From the NCBI GenBank assembly GCA_019787685.1, contig JAHNUO010000002.1, positions 434,001 through 498,000 on the forward strand: a stretch of 64,000 nucleotides of DNA, written 5' to 3'. Every line of letters begins with the position of its first letter. Within the stretch, counting starts at the first letter, position 1. Both the position numbers and the translations under genes were made by a program. The notes under the pieces are model-generated. The model saw nothing but the letters and a program-made list of their open reading frames with translations, was not told the origin of the DNA and did not search any database. The DNA is from Chiua virens. Lineage: Eukaryota; Basidiomycota; Agaricomycetes; Boletales; Boletaceae. Positions 11,320 through 20,584 of the stretch are shown here, one piece after another.

Positions 11320-11898
11320 TGAATTTCTTCCAACCAATCTGAGAGTTTATTGGCTATTTAATAATATCCACATTGTGGACAGATTGGATAGGAGTTTTCC
11401 CAATATAATAGAGAAGGGATATTGCATTCTGAACATGAGAGAATGCCATGAGAGAATGCAGGAGTACCATATTGAGTTGAAGCTGATTTATGAGAGAGCA
11501 GACATGGGTCAATGGTCAGAGAGGTAACAGTAGTAGATGAGGCAAAATCAATGAGGGGATCTCCTCAGCTACAATGTTGGTTTTGTGGCAATGTTGCTGG
11601 GGGTAGTCAGAGCATCAGAGCATTTGCCATGTCTTTGTTTCTTTCTGAAGCCTTCTAGACCAGAACCACCAGAACCAGAATTTCCCTGTTGCTTCTGCTG
11701 GGAACCAAACTTTGGTTCCTCCCCTTTCCACTTAACAGCAAAAACTTTGTTTGCTTGCTGTTCAGGCTTATTCTGAGATCTGGGTCTGAGTTGGATGGCA
11801 AACAACATGTTGTTGCCAAGCAGCTGTGAATCATGGCCTGTTGTAGATCTGCCATGATTACCTAAAATACCGCAAAAAAGTATGGAAAGTAGGCCCAA
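11320..11898 (-). pseudogene. Ty3/Gypsy gag C-terminal relic
   Basis: The frame reads KVFAVKWKGEEPKFGSQQK, then glycine/serine-rich and basic KK/R tracts, as seen between the gag core and protease of basidiomycete Gypsy elements. Continuing on the minus strand to 11320, the DNA is homologous to 27083-27345 (shared TTCAGAATGCAATATCCCTT and TCCAATCTGTCCACAATGTGGA). Stops and frameshifts interrupt it. Confidence 0.6.
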
Positions 11899-11899
11899 A

Positions 11900-12080
11900 T
11901 GGGGGGGGACTCAGGGCCAATACTGGTCTTCCAAATTTTAAGACTGGTTGCAACTGGCCCAGGACCAGTCTTTTCATTTTTCTCAATTTTTTGAAAGACC
12001 AGGACCACTTCTTTTTGTAAAGTATCAACCAGGACCACCCTTGCAGTTTTTGACCAGTCCTGCAACTGGACCTTAAAACA
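11900..12080. repeat. CCAGTCC/GGACTGG subterminal-type repeat cluster
   Basis: Six or more copies of GACCAGTC/CAGGACCA-type motifs occur within 180 bp. A similar cluster of GGACTGG/CCAGTCC motifs occurs at 37230-37440, next to a hAT transposase relic. Subterminal motif arrays of this kind are typical of hAT ends, so this may be a hAT terminus. No transposase is attached here. Confidence 0.4.
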
Positions 12081-12460
12081 CTATATGTACATGGCACCAG
12101 AGAGTCAAAATATGGATGAAAACTGGAGCCCTTTGTATGATTCACTTGTCACTGCTTATCTCCAATTTCACTTCTCCCCCCCAGAGTGTTCAACCACTTC
12201 TCCGTTGACATTATTGACCTCTACACTCTCAACACCAATGTGCTAATTTATCATGGTCAGATCAAGTGGTGGGATATGCCATGGATTACTTCATTGAATG
12301 AAACTTTGGGGCGAAACTTCAATTTCTGACTTCATTCAACTTAGACCTTACTTCAAAGCAGCTCATGATACTACTTTGATACACTTGAATGGTCAGAATA
12401 TTGCCAGATCAATCCAAAACCAGCAGCAGCACCCATAACCGACAGGGCAGCCCAGATCAC
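12081..12460. other. Nothing recognised
   Basis: This is spacer between the repeat cluster and the tail of the KDZ relic. A proline/threonine-like frame is too short to name. Confidence 0.35.
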
Positions 12461-12466
12461 ATCCAA

Positions 12467-14727
12467 TCAGACAGACTCAGAGGTACTGTCCTGGATCAAT
12501 TCAAAATTAGCCACAGCACCCAAAATCACCCCAGGTAGGATCAAATCGGAGGGGGGTATCGGGATCAAATACACCCTTCCAGTATGTTTATACATAGCAA
12601 ACGACAAAATGCTAATCCTGAAAATAGCATTCAGAATATGTAACAGTAACAAAGAACGAACGACACTTACATGCAAGACAAAGTCAATGTCAGCATCATC
12701 ATCCTCGGAGATCAAGAGTTCATTCTTGCCACCTTTATCCTGGGGTCTGCTGCATCAAATGGGGATGGTGAGCTATACTTGACATCCCAAATTGGGGGAC
12801 AATACTGTTCTTCATGAGGACCAGGAGCCAGCATCATGCAAACTTCTGGGAAACTGATAACATGATGGAAGCCTGCTTGTGCGAATAGCCAACAAGACCA
12901 GAATGCAAAGCAGGATGGTTAACACGATGAAGATCAGCCTGCTTAGTCCACTATTTTGCCTTCCACTCAAAAAAGGCCTGAGTATGTCACATCTCTTTCT
13001 CAAGGAGGACTTCTTTGTGCCACTGGATTGCTCGAGCACGAGCCCTACACCATTCGATGTGCACATCATCATGGATGTTTGCTGGATCATCAAGAGCTGA
13101 CTGATGTTGTGAGATTGTCCAAATCCAGGAAGGTTCATAGTGTCCTTGACTTTTCTCCCATTCCTTTGCCAGACCATGGATATCCACTGGGTAGAGAGGA
13201 TGAAATGAAGTCAACCATGAACTACAAGGGTCGTGTTTCTCAATGATAGCATAGGCATGATGGTAGGATTCAGCATGCAACTGGATCTGATTGTTGAAGT
13301 GAGAGATGACTGCTTGTGTGCGAGTGTTTGCCTTGTGTCCAGTGCTCGCAACTTGAACCTTCTTGAAGTGATACAATCCCTGGATAATCTGATGATGGTG
13401 GCAAACCTCGTTAAGACTATCCACCATTTGTGCAAGTCGAAGGTGCAGCTCTAGGGCAAGAAGATGCTGATTGTCTCCCGTGCTGAGCAAGGCTTTAGGG
13501 ACTGATGATGGAACCCACAAGTTCATTTCTTCCATTTTGTGACACAATGTATCATCCTCAGCAGAGGAGGACAAGGAAAGGCCAGATATGTAAGGCATGT
13601 ACACCATGTGGGCAGTACACATTGGGCAATGTGGTGACAAAGGGTATGGCTCCATTTCTGTATGCCCACGAGCTGAAGGGATGATACTTTCCCACCTAGC
13701 TGTTTGATCTGATTTTGAAGGCACCATCTAGTTTAGTATATGTAGTTAGTGAAAGCTGCAAGAGCATAAAATTCAAACCTACTGTTGGTCTTCTAGCTCC
13801 AGACTGACTGCCAGCAAGGAGCTCACACTCATTTCATGAACTGCAGGAGTATCAGTAGCCTGGCAGCTCTCTTCTCATGCTAGCTCCAATTGGACATCTG
13901 ACAGCGTAACACCTATAAACCAGTGTTAAATCCACATGGTACAACAGGGAGACAAGACACTTATGAGACTGTGGCTCCTCATAAGGATTTGGCCAGGTGT
14001 GACATTGTTCCCAAAGTACTATATTTGACACCCACTGGTTCCTCATATCCTCTGTGAACAATGCTGAGAAGTCAGCAAATATTTCTTCCTGCTTACGACA
14101 CATTCCGACTGCTTCAGTGTACTTCTTAGCAAGATATGAACCTGTCATATCATGTTTAAATCAGTTTACATGCCTAGACTTGAAACATACCTAGGGTAAC
14201 AATTTTCCTCCAGTTCCATGCACTTCAGTGATCATCCAGTGTCTCATGATGGGCATATGGTGACATCTTGCGAATACTAGTTGCAACTCCATTCATGTGT
14301 GCCCACTTGGTCTTGATGGCTTCACCACAAGTCTAGGTATAAAGTTCAATAAGAACTTTGACTGGTAATCATTTCCATGGTTGTGAAGGTGAAAAGGAGG
14401 AACAGCATAGTGGGTGTCGAGAGTGTCCATTGCAATATGACAAGGAGGTAGTGTCATACATGATATATAGTGTTGTAAGTGCAAGGCCAGCAAGTGTTGA
14501 GAAAATAATCCAGTCCATGTTGCAATACCTGAGAATAGTCAGTAAGATTCATCATGGCAATTTACACAACATACTTTTTACCCTTCTGCAAATCACAGAT
14601 ACCTTGTCCTCGCATGATGAGATGATGGGCACATGTCACTGCCCCTGTGCCTGATGCAATCCAACTCTGCTTATTGTGCGTCTTTGCATGTGCAATGGCA
14701 TCATGCTCAACCATACATGTGCTTGTC
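12467..14727 (-). pseudogene. KDZ transposase relic, C-terminal part
   Basis: On the minus strand from 14727, frames give NKQSWIASGTGAV and LIMRGQGICDLQKG, then EWAHMNGVATS and a DDHWSAWNWRKIV-like segment (the conserved DHW...NW block of KDZ transposases). A 246-aa open stretch (12987-13727) follows, holding the C-terminal helical region and WCRARARAIQWHKEVLLEKEM. An acidic tail lies near 12690. Several stops and frameshifts break it. The N-terminal part continues at 19044-20580, and the two halves meet exactly at the TTGTC target duplication of the inserted element B. KDZ transposases are DNA transposases common in Agaricomycetes. Confidence 0.85.
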
Positions 14728-15282
14728 TATTAGAGACTGTGCGACTCGGAGGTAGCCAACTCCGGATCTCCGGAGTTGTAACGTCGGACAGGACTTGGCT
14801 TCACCGTATGTGGTGCGCCCTTGTCACAGTCTGTCCCTATATTTCGGACGTGCAGAGAATGGAGGTAGATATATGACTCAACACATAAAGTGGAGTCGAG
14901 TGGAGTAAAGATTGTCAAGGTCTTATGGAGTGTTCGGAGTGAGTCATACAAATAAACTAATATTCAGACTAAGGGTACACAGTTGGGGTACTACAGTTTA
15001 TATACTCGGAGTGGAATGGAGATTAGTAACGGAGTTGGTAAGAACTGAGTAAGATGGAAGATTGGGAAACTACATAGCCGGAGGTAAGTTGGGTACTGAG
15101 AAAGCCGGAGCTGTGCTCATAAGCGAGACACAGGTTATGTACTAAAATAAAAGAGGAAACATATATACGTAACGGAGGTCCGGGGTCGCGGAGTTGCGTC
15201 CTGAGGGTAATCGACCCAGAGTTATGGTCTAAGAGGTACGGAGTTGTATCCGGAGGAATGGAGAATGGAGTGGTATATGACA
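14728..15282 (-). repeat. Element B LTR (3' LTR in sense orientation)
   Basis: 555 bp; the first bases read TATTAGAG where the partner has TGTTAGAG. It ends GGTATATGACA. On the minus strand a TATA box (TATATAAA, 14997-15004) lies about 31-33 nt upstream of TAGTCTGAATAT (14960-14971). Confidence 0.93.
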
Positions 15283-15298
15283 GTATCCCCCTTTTAGG
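15283..15298 (-). promoter_or_regulatory. Polypurine tract next to the 3' LTR of element B
   Basis: In sense orientation the tract reads GCCTAAAAGGGGGATAC and directly abuts the LTR. It is the expected plus-strand priming site for reverse transcription. A near-copy lies at 16511-16526. Confidence 0.75.
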
Positions 15299-15420
15299 CC
15301 GGAACCCTTGAAGGCCTTTAGCGAGGAACAATAGTCAAGCGGAGTCAAAGCGCGAACAAAGCGCGACTGGAGGTGACAGATGTGAGGAGTTTGAATTTGG
15401 AGTGTGGGTGACGTGTTCTG

Positions 15421-15428
15421 TATATAAG
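15421..15428 (+). promoter_or_regulatory. TATA box of the antisense gene
   Basis: TATATAAG lies 44 nt upstream of the ATG at 15472 in a CpG-rich context. It points antisense to the retroelement's own transcription, so the embedded gene seems to have its own promoter. Confidence 0.6.
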
Positions 15429-15471
15429 TCCGGCGGATGGCTGTTTCATTCCTTAACCATTAATTCCTACC

Positions 15472-16417
15472 ATGTCCGATATCAGCAACATCAAGGGGTG
15501 GGACGATGCGCGTCTCAAGGAATGCGACGATGACAGCAACGAGCTGTTCGACGCGAAGGTGATGTAGCGGCAACGACGGATGAAGGTGCGGAGAGAAGCG
15601 GAGGAGTGGAGGAAGGCGGAGGAAGCTGAGGAGGCACGCAAGGCTGAAGAGGCGAGACAAGGCAGAGGAGGCAGAGAAAGCGAGGAGGGCTGCGGAGGAG
15701 TGGAGGAAAGCGGAGGAGCGCGAGGTGCGAGAGGTCGAGGAGGCCAAGAAGAGGGTAAGTGGTTCAACAACGTCTGGCTTCTGGAGCTGACGGAGTTACT
15801 AGGCCGAGGAGGTCCGTGCGGAGCAGAGTGCTCCCAAGGAGAAGGGCAAGGAGAAGGAGAAGGCATGAGGGTCGGAGTGGGAGACATGCACTAGGTGCGA
15901 GGACCGAGGCCTGGAGTGCGTACTGGGCGTGGGGAGGAAGTCGACGGCTTGCGAGCCTTGTCGAGATGCCAAGGTGAAGTGTGAGAGGCCCGGAGAGGAG
16001 GTGATGGAGAAGAAGGTGCGCCAGAGGAAACAGGTGGAGGAATCAGAGGAGGTGCCAAAGTCGAAGAAGAAGGCGAGGACCGAGTCATTGTCCACTGGTC
16101 TGAGCGGGGCTCAGGTCTCGTCTCTCCCGGAGACGTTCGTGCAGGCGGCGGAGTTGTGGGCGGGGGTTGCGAAGCAGATGACGGAGGCCATAAGGGATCT
16201 CCAAGCGGCGATGAGGTCGCAAAACAGGCGTCTGGATTACCAGAACGCTCTGTTATTGAGGCTCGTGGAGCTGAAGGTGGAGGAGATGTACGGAGCGAAG
16301 TCGGAGGAGTCGGATGATGAGGATGTCGATGCGGAGGTGGGCGAAAAGGAGCTCGTGGAGATAGGCATGGAGGCGGAGATGGGTGACTCGGTGGATACGG
16401 AGGGAGAAGTAGAGTAG
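15472..16417 (+). pseudogene. Antisense gene in element B: coiled-coil protein with a Zn2Cys6-type cluster
   Basis: Starting at the ATG at 15472 (MSDISNIKGWDDARLKE), the protein has an acidic start. A long charged coiled coil of repeated KAEEA/RAAEEWRKAEE units follows (about 15580-15754), then a 48-bp intron (15755-15802). After it come a basic KEKGKEKEK stretch and a cysteine cluster spaced CX2CX6C-X10-CX2CX6C (15887-15979), matching the Zn2Cys6 pattern of fungal DNA-binding proteins. A basic region, a hydrophobic helix (about 16090-16290) and a strongly acidic C-terminus end it at 16417. This copy is damaged: TAG at codon 32, a frameshift near 15657 and TGA at 15866. From 15869 the frame is open for about 180 codons. 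I recall similar coiled-coil/cysteine proteins in Agaricomycete genomes only as hypotheticals. DNA or RNA binding is inference. Confidence 0.7.
15755..15802 (+). other. Spliceosomal intron in the antisense gene
   Basis: Donor GTAAGT, branch-like CTGAC and acceptor TTACTAG over 48 bp. Splicing joins two codons in phase 0 (AAGAAGAGG to GCCGAGGAG) and continues the coiled-coil frame. An intron on this strand would not be removed from the retroelement's own (minus-sense) genomic RNA, which explains how it survives retrotransposition. Confidence 0.7.
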
Positions 16418-16510
16418 AACATGTACTTATGAAGTTGCAAAAGGCAACAAGATATGATTCTCGCAGGAAAACAGAGTGAGCGGAGATGGAAGTGTGGGGA
16501 ACAGGAGGTC

Positions 16511-16526
16511 CATATCCCCCTCTTAG
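16511..16526 (-). promoter_or_regulatory. Second, internal polypurine tract in element B
   Basis: In sense orientation it reads GCCTAAGAGGGGGATA, 14 of 16 bases or better against the LTR-adjacent tract at 15283-15298. The flanks beyond it are also similar (a GTCTAGTAGCGGAGG-like run). It marks the far side of the antisense gene block. Confidence 0.55.
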
Positions 16527-17201
16527 GCTAGACGTCCCAGTGTCTAGTAGCGGAGGTGGACGGAGGGAGTTCGGGGTACGAAGGAGAAGGGATGTGAGTG
16601 CCTTTCAAAGTAATCCAGGAAAGAACGGTATACGTCACTGAGGTTCCATGGAGTTTTCAATGTCGAGCAAGGAGGGATGACCGGAGTAACCTAGAGGATC
16701 GGAGTAATAGCTGGAGTTGCCAGAGGGAACACCCAAAGGCACAGAGTCGAGCTCATATGTGTTGGCGTCCATGTTCAGGTGAACAGAAAAAAGTTACTGT
16801 CCATAACTTGTCACTCAACGGAGTGTTAGCGAGTGGATCAGTGGTATCCAAGAATCAAGAGAACAGGGGGACCCAACAGAGGTGCATGGAGTGCGGTCGG
16901 AGTGATCATAGGGTAAGGTCGGAGGAGTTATGAGGAGGTCGGAGATGAGAGTCAGGGTAAACAGAGTTGAGGCTCGGGGTAAATGGAGTTCTGAGGAGTG
17001 GAGGGGTAGGGAGTATCGAGGTGAAGAATCATGTCCTCGAACTCTCTCGGGGTGAAAAGAAGAAGGGAGGTGACGACATAAACTGAAGTTCATGAGGTCC
17101 AGAGTGTTGAAAAGACTGGATGCGTTGGTTCTGGGTATACTCCTTGTTGTGCAGTAGAAGATAACGCTCCTTCAGAATACACGGAGTCAGGGGTCGGAGG
17201 C
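16527..17201. other. Element B internal region without recognised pol
   Basis: This lies between gag and the internal purine tract, where protease/RT would be expected. Minus frames are short and serine/proline-rich (for example 16815-17093), and none shows D-S/T-G or RT motifs. Confidence 0.5.
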
Positions 17202-18470
17202 TTAGTCGGTGTCCTCGGAGGAGGATGCCGGAGTTGCTCGCGTAGCACAGGGCTTCGCAGAGCGAGAAGTGGACTTGGGGCAGTCCTTAGCCTTATGTCC
17301 TGGGAGGCCACAGAACATACATAAGAAGAGGTTGAAACGTCTCTGACGTTCGATGGAGGTGAGTTTACCGTCTTCACCGAGTGGTGATTCAGGTTCTTGG
17401 GGTGTGGAGGTAGACTCGTCGGAGTCGTCGCAGTCATATTCTTGGTTGGATTTGGAGATAGGAGGTGATGTGGATGTGGAGTTTCTGGAGGATTGCACGG
17501 AGGCGTGATTAATCTCGGAGTTGCGCTCCCAATGGCGAGCATCGATAGCTTGCGCCATGTAACGCATTTCAGAGAGCCTTGGGGGTTTGCCTACGCGACA
17601 GATTTCGTCTTTGATGCAGTTTGGCAGACCATTGTAGAAATGGGTACGGAGAGCACCTTCTCCATAACCATGGACTTGAGCAGCAAAGCAGTTAAACTCA
17701 ACTACATATTTGTTGATTCTTTGTCCATCACTCATGGACAGATCTCGGAGTTTGTACTCTGCATCTCCCACCGGATCATGCGGATAAAAGTTCATCTAGA
17801 GTTCCAGAACGAAGTCGGTGTAGTGATCTTTCCAGAGGGGACGGGAGACAGAGGGGTCAGATTCGAGGAGGTCGGGTTCAAACCATTCAAGGGCAATTCC
17901 TGTCAGATAAGACAGTGCAAATGTGACTTTGGCATGGTCTGAGCGGAAAGCCTTGGGACGGTCCTGGAAGTTCAACTCGCATTGAACAAGAAAGACTCGG
18001 AGTTTGCAGGGACTTGTCCCATCAAACTGATCAGGTTCTCTGACTTTAGTGCGAGGGGAGGAGCTAGAGGAGGGGTGACAAGAGGTGCGAGTGAGACTTT
18101 GTATTGCATTTGTCAATCGCCCATAGGTATCATCAGAGGCAAGTTCGGTTTCGGGGTCAGAGAAGTCATCTCTGGAGTTGGGTTCATCAGAGGGATGTCC
18201 CCTGGAGGAGCCTGGAATACTCAGAGATTGATTACGGGAAGACAGAGTTCATGCACCCAGGAATACAGGTGCTTGAGAGGCAGAGGATGCGATAAGTCGA
18301 GTGGAGAAACCTTGGAAATCTTCGATGACTTCAGGAGTTCGTCGGTGACTGAGGAGGTTTCTGAGGGATTGGATGCAGGTAGTGTCAGATAGGTTCAAGG
18401 TAGAGATACCAGTAGTACTGGTCTGAGGGCGGGTGTGAGAGGACATAGGTCGTGAGGTGACTGATAACAA
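17202..18470 (-). pseudogene. Element B gag
   Basis: Two open pieces lie in one frame, separated by a single TAG at 17796-17798. The upstream piece (18116-17799) carries REPDQFDGTSPCKLRVFLVQ and ALEWFEPDLLE, typical of the Ty3-type retrotransposon gag domain. The downstream piece (17795-17202) continues with DPVGDAEYKLRDLSMSDGQR, INKYVVEFNCFAAQ and a zinc knuckle CMFCGLPGHKAKDC (CX2CX4HX4C). The leader frame up to the ATG at 18470 is serine/threonine-rich and may be the true N-terminus after a frameshift. TAG could derive from CAG by C-to-T change. Its product would be the capsid/nucleocapsid of the particle. Confidence 0.88.
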
Positions 18471-18474
18471 GAAG

Positions 18475-18486
18475 TAGTCTGAATAT
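18475..18486 (-). other. Self-complementary primer-binding site of element B
   Basis: The sense sequence ATATTCAGACTA starts 2 nt after the 5' LTR end at 18489. It is the exact reverse complement of the LTR sense segment TAGTCTGAATAT (18721-18732), which begins about 31-33 nt after the TATA box (18758-18765). No match to a usual tRNA 3' end (TGG...) is seen. Confidence 0.75.
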
Positions 18487-18488
18487 AC

Positions 18489-19043
18489 TGTTAGAGACCG
18501 TGTGACTCGGAGGTAGCCAACTCCAGATCTCTGGAGTTGTAACGTCGGACAGGACTTGGCTTCACCGTATGTGGTGCGCCCTTGTCACAGTCTGTCCCTA
18601 TATTTCGGATGTGCGGAGAACGGAGGTAGATATATGACTCAACACATAAAGTGGAGTCGAGCAGAGTAAAGACCGTCAAGGTCTTACGGAGTGTTCGGAG
18701 TGAGTCGTACAAATAAACTAATATTCAGACTAAGGGTACACAGTTGGGGTACTACAGTTTATATACTCAGAGTGGAATGGAGATTAGTAACGGAGTTGGT
18801 AAGAACTGAGTAAGACGGAAGATTGGGAAACTACATAGCCGGAGGTAAGTTGGGTACTGAGAAAGCCGGAGCTGTGCTCATAAGCGAGACACAGGTTATG
18901 TACTAAAATAAAAGAGGAAACATATATACGTAACGGAGGTCCAGGGTTGCAGAGGTGCGTCCTGAGGGTGATCGACCCAGAGTTATGGTCTAAGAGGTAT
19001 GGAGTTGTATCCAGAGGAACGGAGAATGGAGCGGTATATGACA
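18489..19043 (-). repeat. Element B LTR (5' LTR in sense orientation)
   Basis: 555 bp, starting TGTTAGAGACC and ending TATATGACA in plus coordinates. It is followed by the TTGTC target duplication. Related copies: 29866-30217 (partial), 39594-40163 and 62400-62985. Confidence 0.93.
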
Positions 19044-20580
19044 TTGTCTTGCAGTGGATCAATGAGCAAACAAGCCACTTAAATGTATCTGAATACATAC
19101 CTCTCATTGCTCGCCAGCCTGGGAGACATATTCCTGGAATGGCTGTTCTTTGCAGAAGTAAAGCCATCCATTGGTCAATGGGACATCTTTAAGATTACGA
19201 CTTTTCAATGCCAACTTGAAGTTTGTATCCAATGAGAGATAAAGTGCATACAAAAACCTACAAATGCATTATATTCCTGCAATAACCCAAGGGTGGAAGA
19301 GACATTACTTTGATGCAATACCCACCTTGTCCCAACTATCTGGCAGGTTTTGACCTGGATGTGGGCATGCAGGGCACTCCACAGCCAAAGAACCTGGAGT
19401 TGTAGCTTCAATGCTGGCTGGATCATGTGCACGACCACCACGCTTGAGACACATGAGATTTTGCCACTCATGCACAGTACGTGTAAATTCCTTGTAGCCA
19501 TGCTATGACAATACATCAATACCAGTCATACTTAGATTCAGAGAATATACACACAAAGGTCTTTGAGAGCCCAGCATTGTCTGTCTGCCTCACAAGGGTC
19601 TGGTAGAAGTCATGGGCTGTGGTTTTACTCTGCAATATCAACTCATGGAAGTGTGAAAGTACATTGAATGCAAATGCTGTCTGAGGTCTTTCTCCAGACA
19701 CAGGGAACCAGCCAGTACAAAGCAGTCGTATGTCATGATGAGGTGCTTGAGAACATCCACAGAACTGGATGGCCAAGGTGTGAATCATATTCATATTGCC
19801 AATTGGTAACTGGGTTTGAGTAGATGGATAGGGACAAGAATGCCCTTGATGGCCAAGCTGGACACACATCCCAAGTGTGGAGAGACTTGTCTTTCTTCAA
19901 AATACAACTGTCCATTCCTTAAACATCTTAATCAGCCTGAGTGGAACACCAAGACTATGATGACACAACCAATGACTCACCTTGATCAGATGAAGAGGAA
20001 GTAGTTTATGGGCAGTGAGCATACAATCCCTACAGGTCAACTCATGGCCAAAGCAAGTCAGACACTGAAGTGTACTGACACTGGGACATGATGAACAAGT
20101 CTGATCATTGACATGGTCACCTAGTCCATCCAATCATAATAACTTATCCAAGTATTCAGCCCTTCGTGGAAGCCACTCAGCAAGCTTAGTCTATCATAAA
20201 GTGAATGAGTCAATCCAAAAAGAAAGGAAAGAATTTACTGCTTGGGTACATGAAGCACGGTTTTTTAGTTGAATTTGTGATGACATCACAATACTACTAG
20301 TAGGCATCAACTCCATTGTCGGCTGTGACTCAACAATGCTATGATTCACCAATGGGATGGGAGTTACATTCACTGTAACCAAAGATAGCTGCTGCTTGAT
20401 ACATCCTGATCGGGAGTGAGTGTTGAATGAACGAATTGTTTGCTCCCCCAGCAAACAAGGACCATGACACTCTACTGGCATAATGCCACTAGAAGCAACA
20501 TGATCAGTGACAAGGAACAAATATTTACATATTATGCACAAGTATGATATACAGAAACTTATATACAAAAGCAAGAACAA
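19044..20580 (-). pseudogene. KDZ transposase relic, N-terminal part with CxC2-like cluster
   Basis: On the minus strand from about 20580 a low-complexity leader runs into SFLSFWIDSF. Then 20133-19897 gives the CxC2-type cysteine cluster: DQTCSSCPSVSTLQCLTCF, LTCRDCMLTAHKLLPLHLI. Next, 19869-19516 gives FCGCSQAPHHDIRLLCTGWF and TAFAFNVLSHFHELILQSK, then FYQTLVRQTDNAGLSKT, all in the order known for KDZ proteins of Agaricomycetes. Around 19480-19330 a shifted frame gives VECPACPHPGQNLPDSW. Frameshifts and stops make it a pseudogene. It continues across the element B insertion at 14727. Confidence 0.87.
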
Positions 20581-20584
20581 AAGA

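Larger units (their letters stand above)
14728..19043 (-). mobile_element. Element B: non-autonomous Ty3/Gypsy-like LTR retrotransposon with an antisense gene
   Basis: Two 555-bp LTRs (14728-15282 and 18489-19043) bound this element, with perfect TTGTC target duplications (14723-14727 and 19044-19048). Sense is minus: a self-complementary primer site lies 2 nt inside the LTR at 18489, gag follows on minus, and a purine tract (AAAAGGGGGATAC in sense) abuts the other LTR. I find no protease, RT, RNase H or integrase in the roughly 700 bp after gag, so mobilisation would need pol in trans. Between gag and the 3' LTR sits an unrelated gene on the opposite strand (15472-16417). The LTRs differ at about 25 positions, nearly all CG versus TG/CA. 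It inserted into the KDZ gene. Confidence 0.93.

Noticed and set aside
12467..12715. 82-aa minus ORF as a separate gene
   Set aside because: It continues the acidic tail of the KDZ relic and has no independent support.
15516..15887. 144-aa minus-strand serine/proline-rich ORF under the antisense gene
   Set aside because: It is the complement of the GAG/AAG-rich coiled-coil coding sequence; its composition is a by-product.
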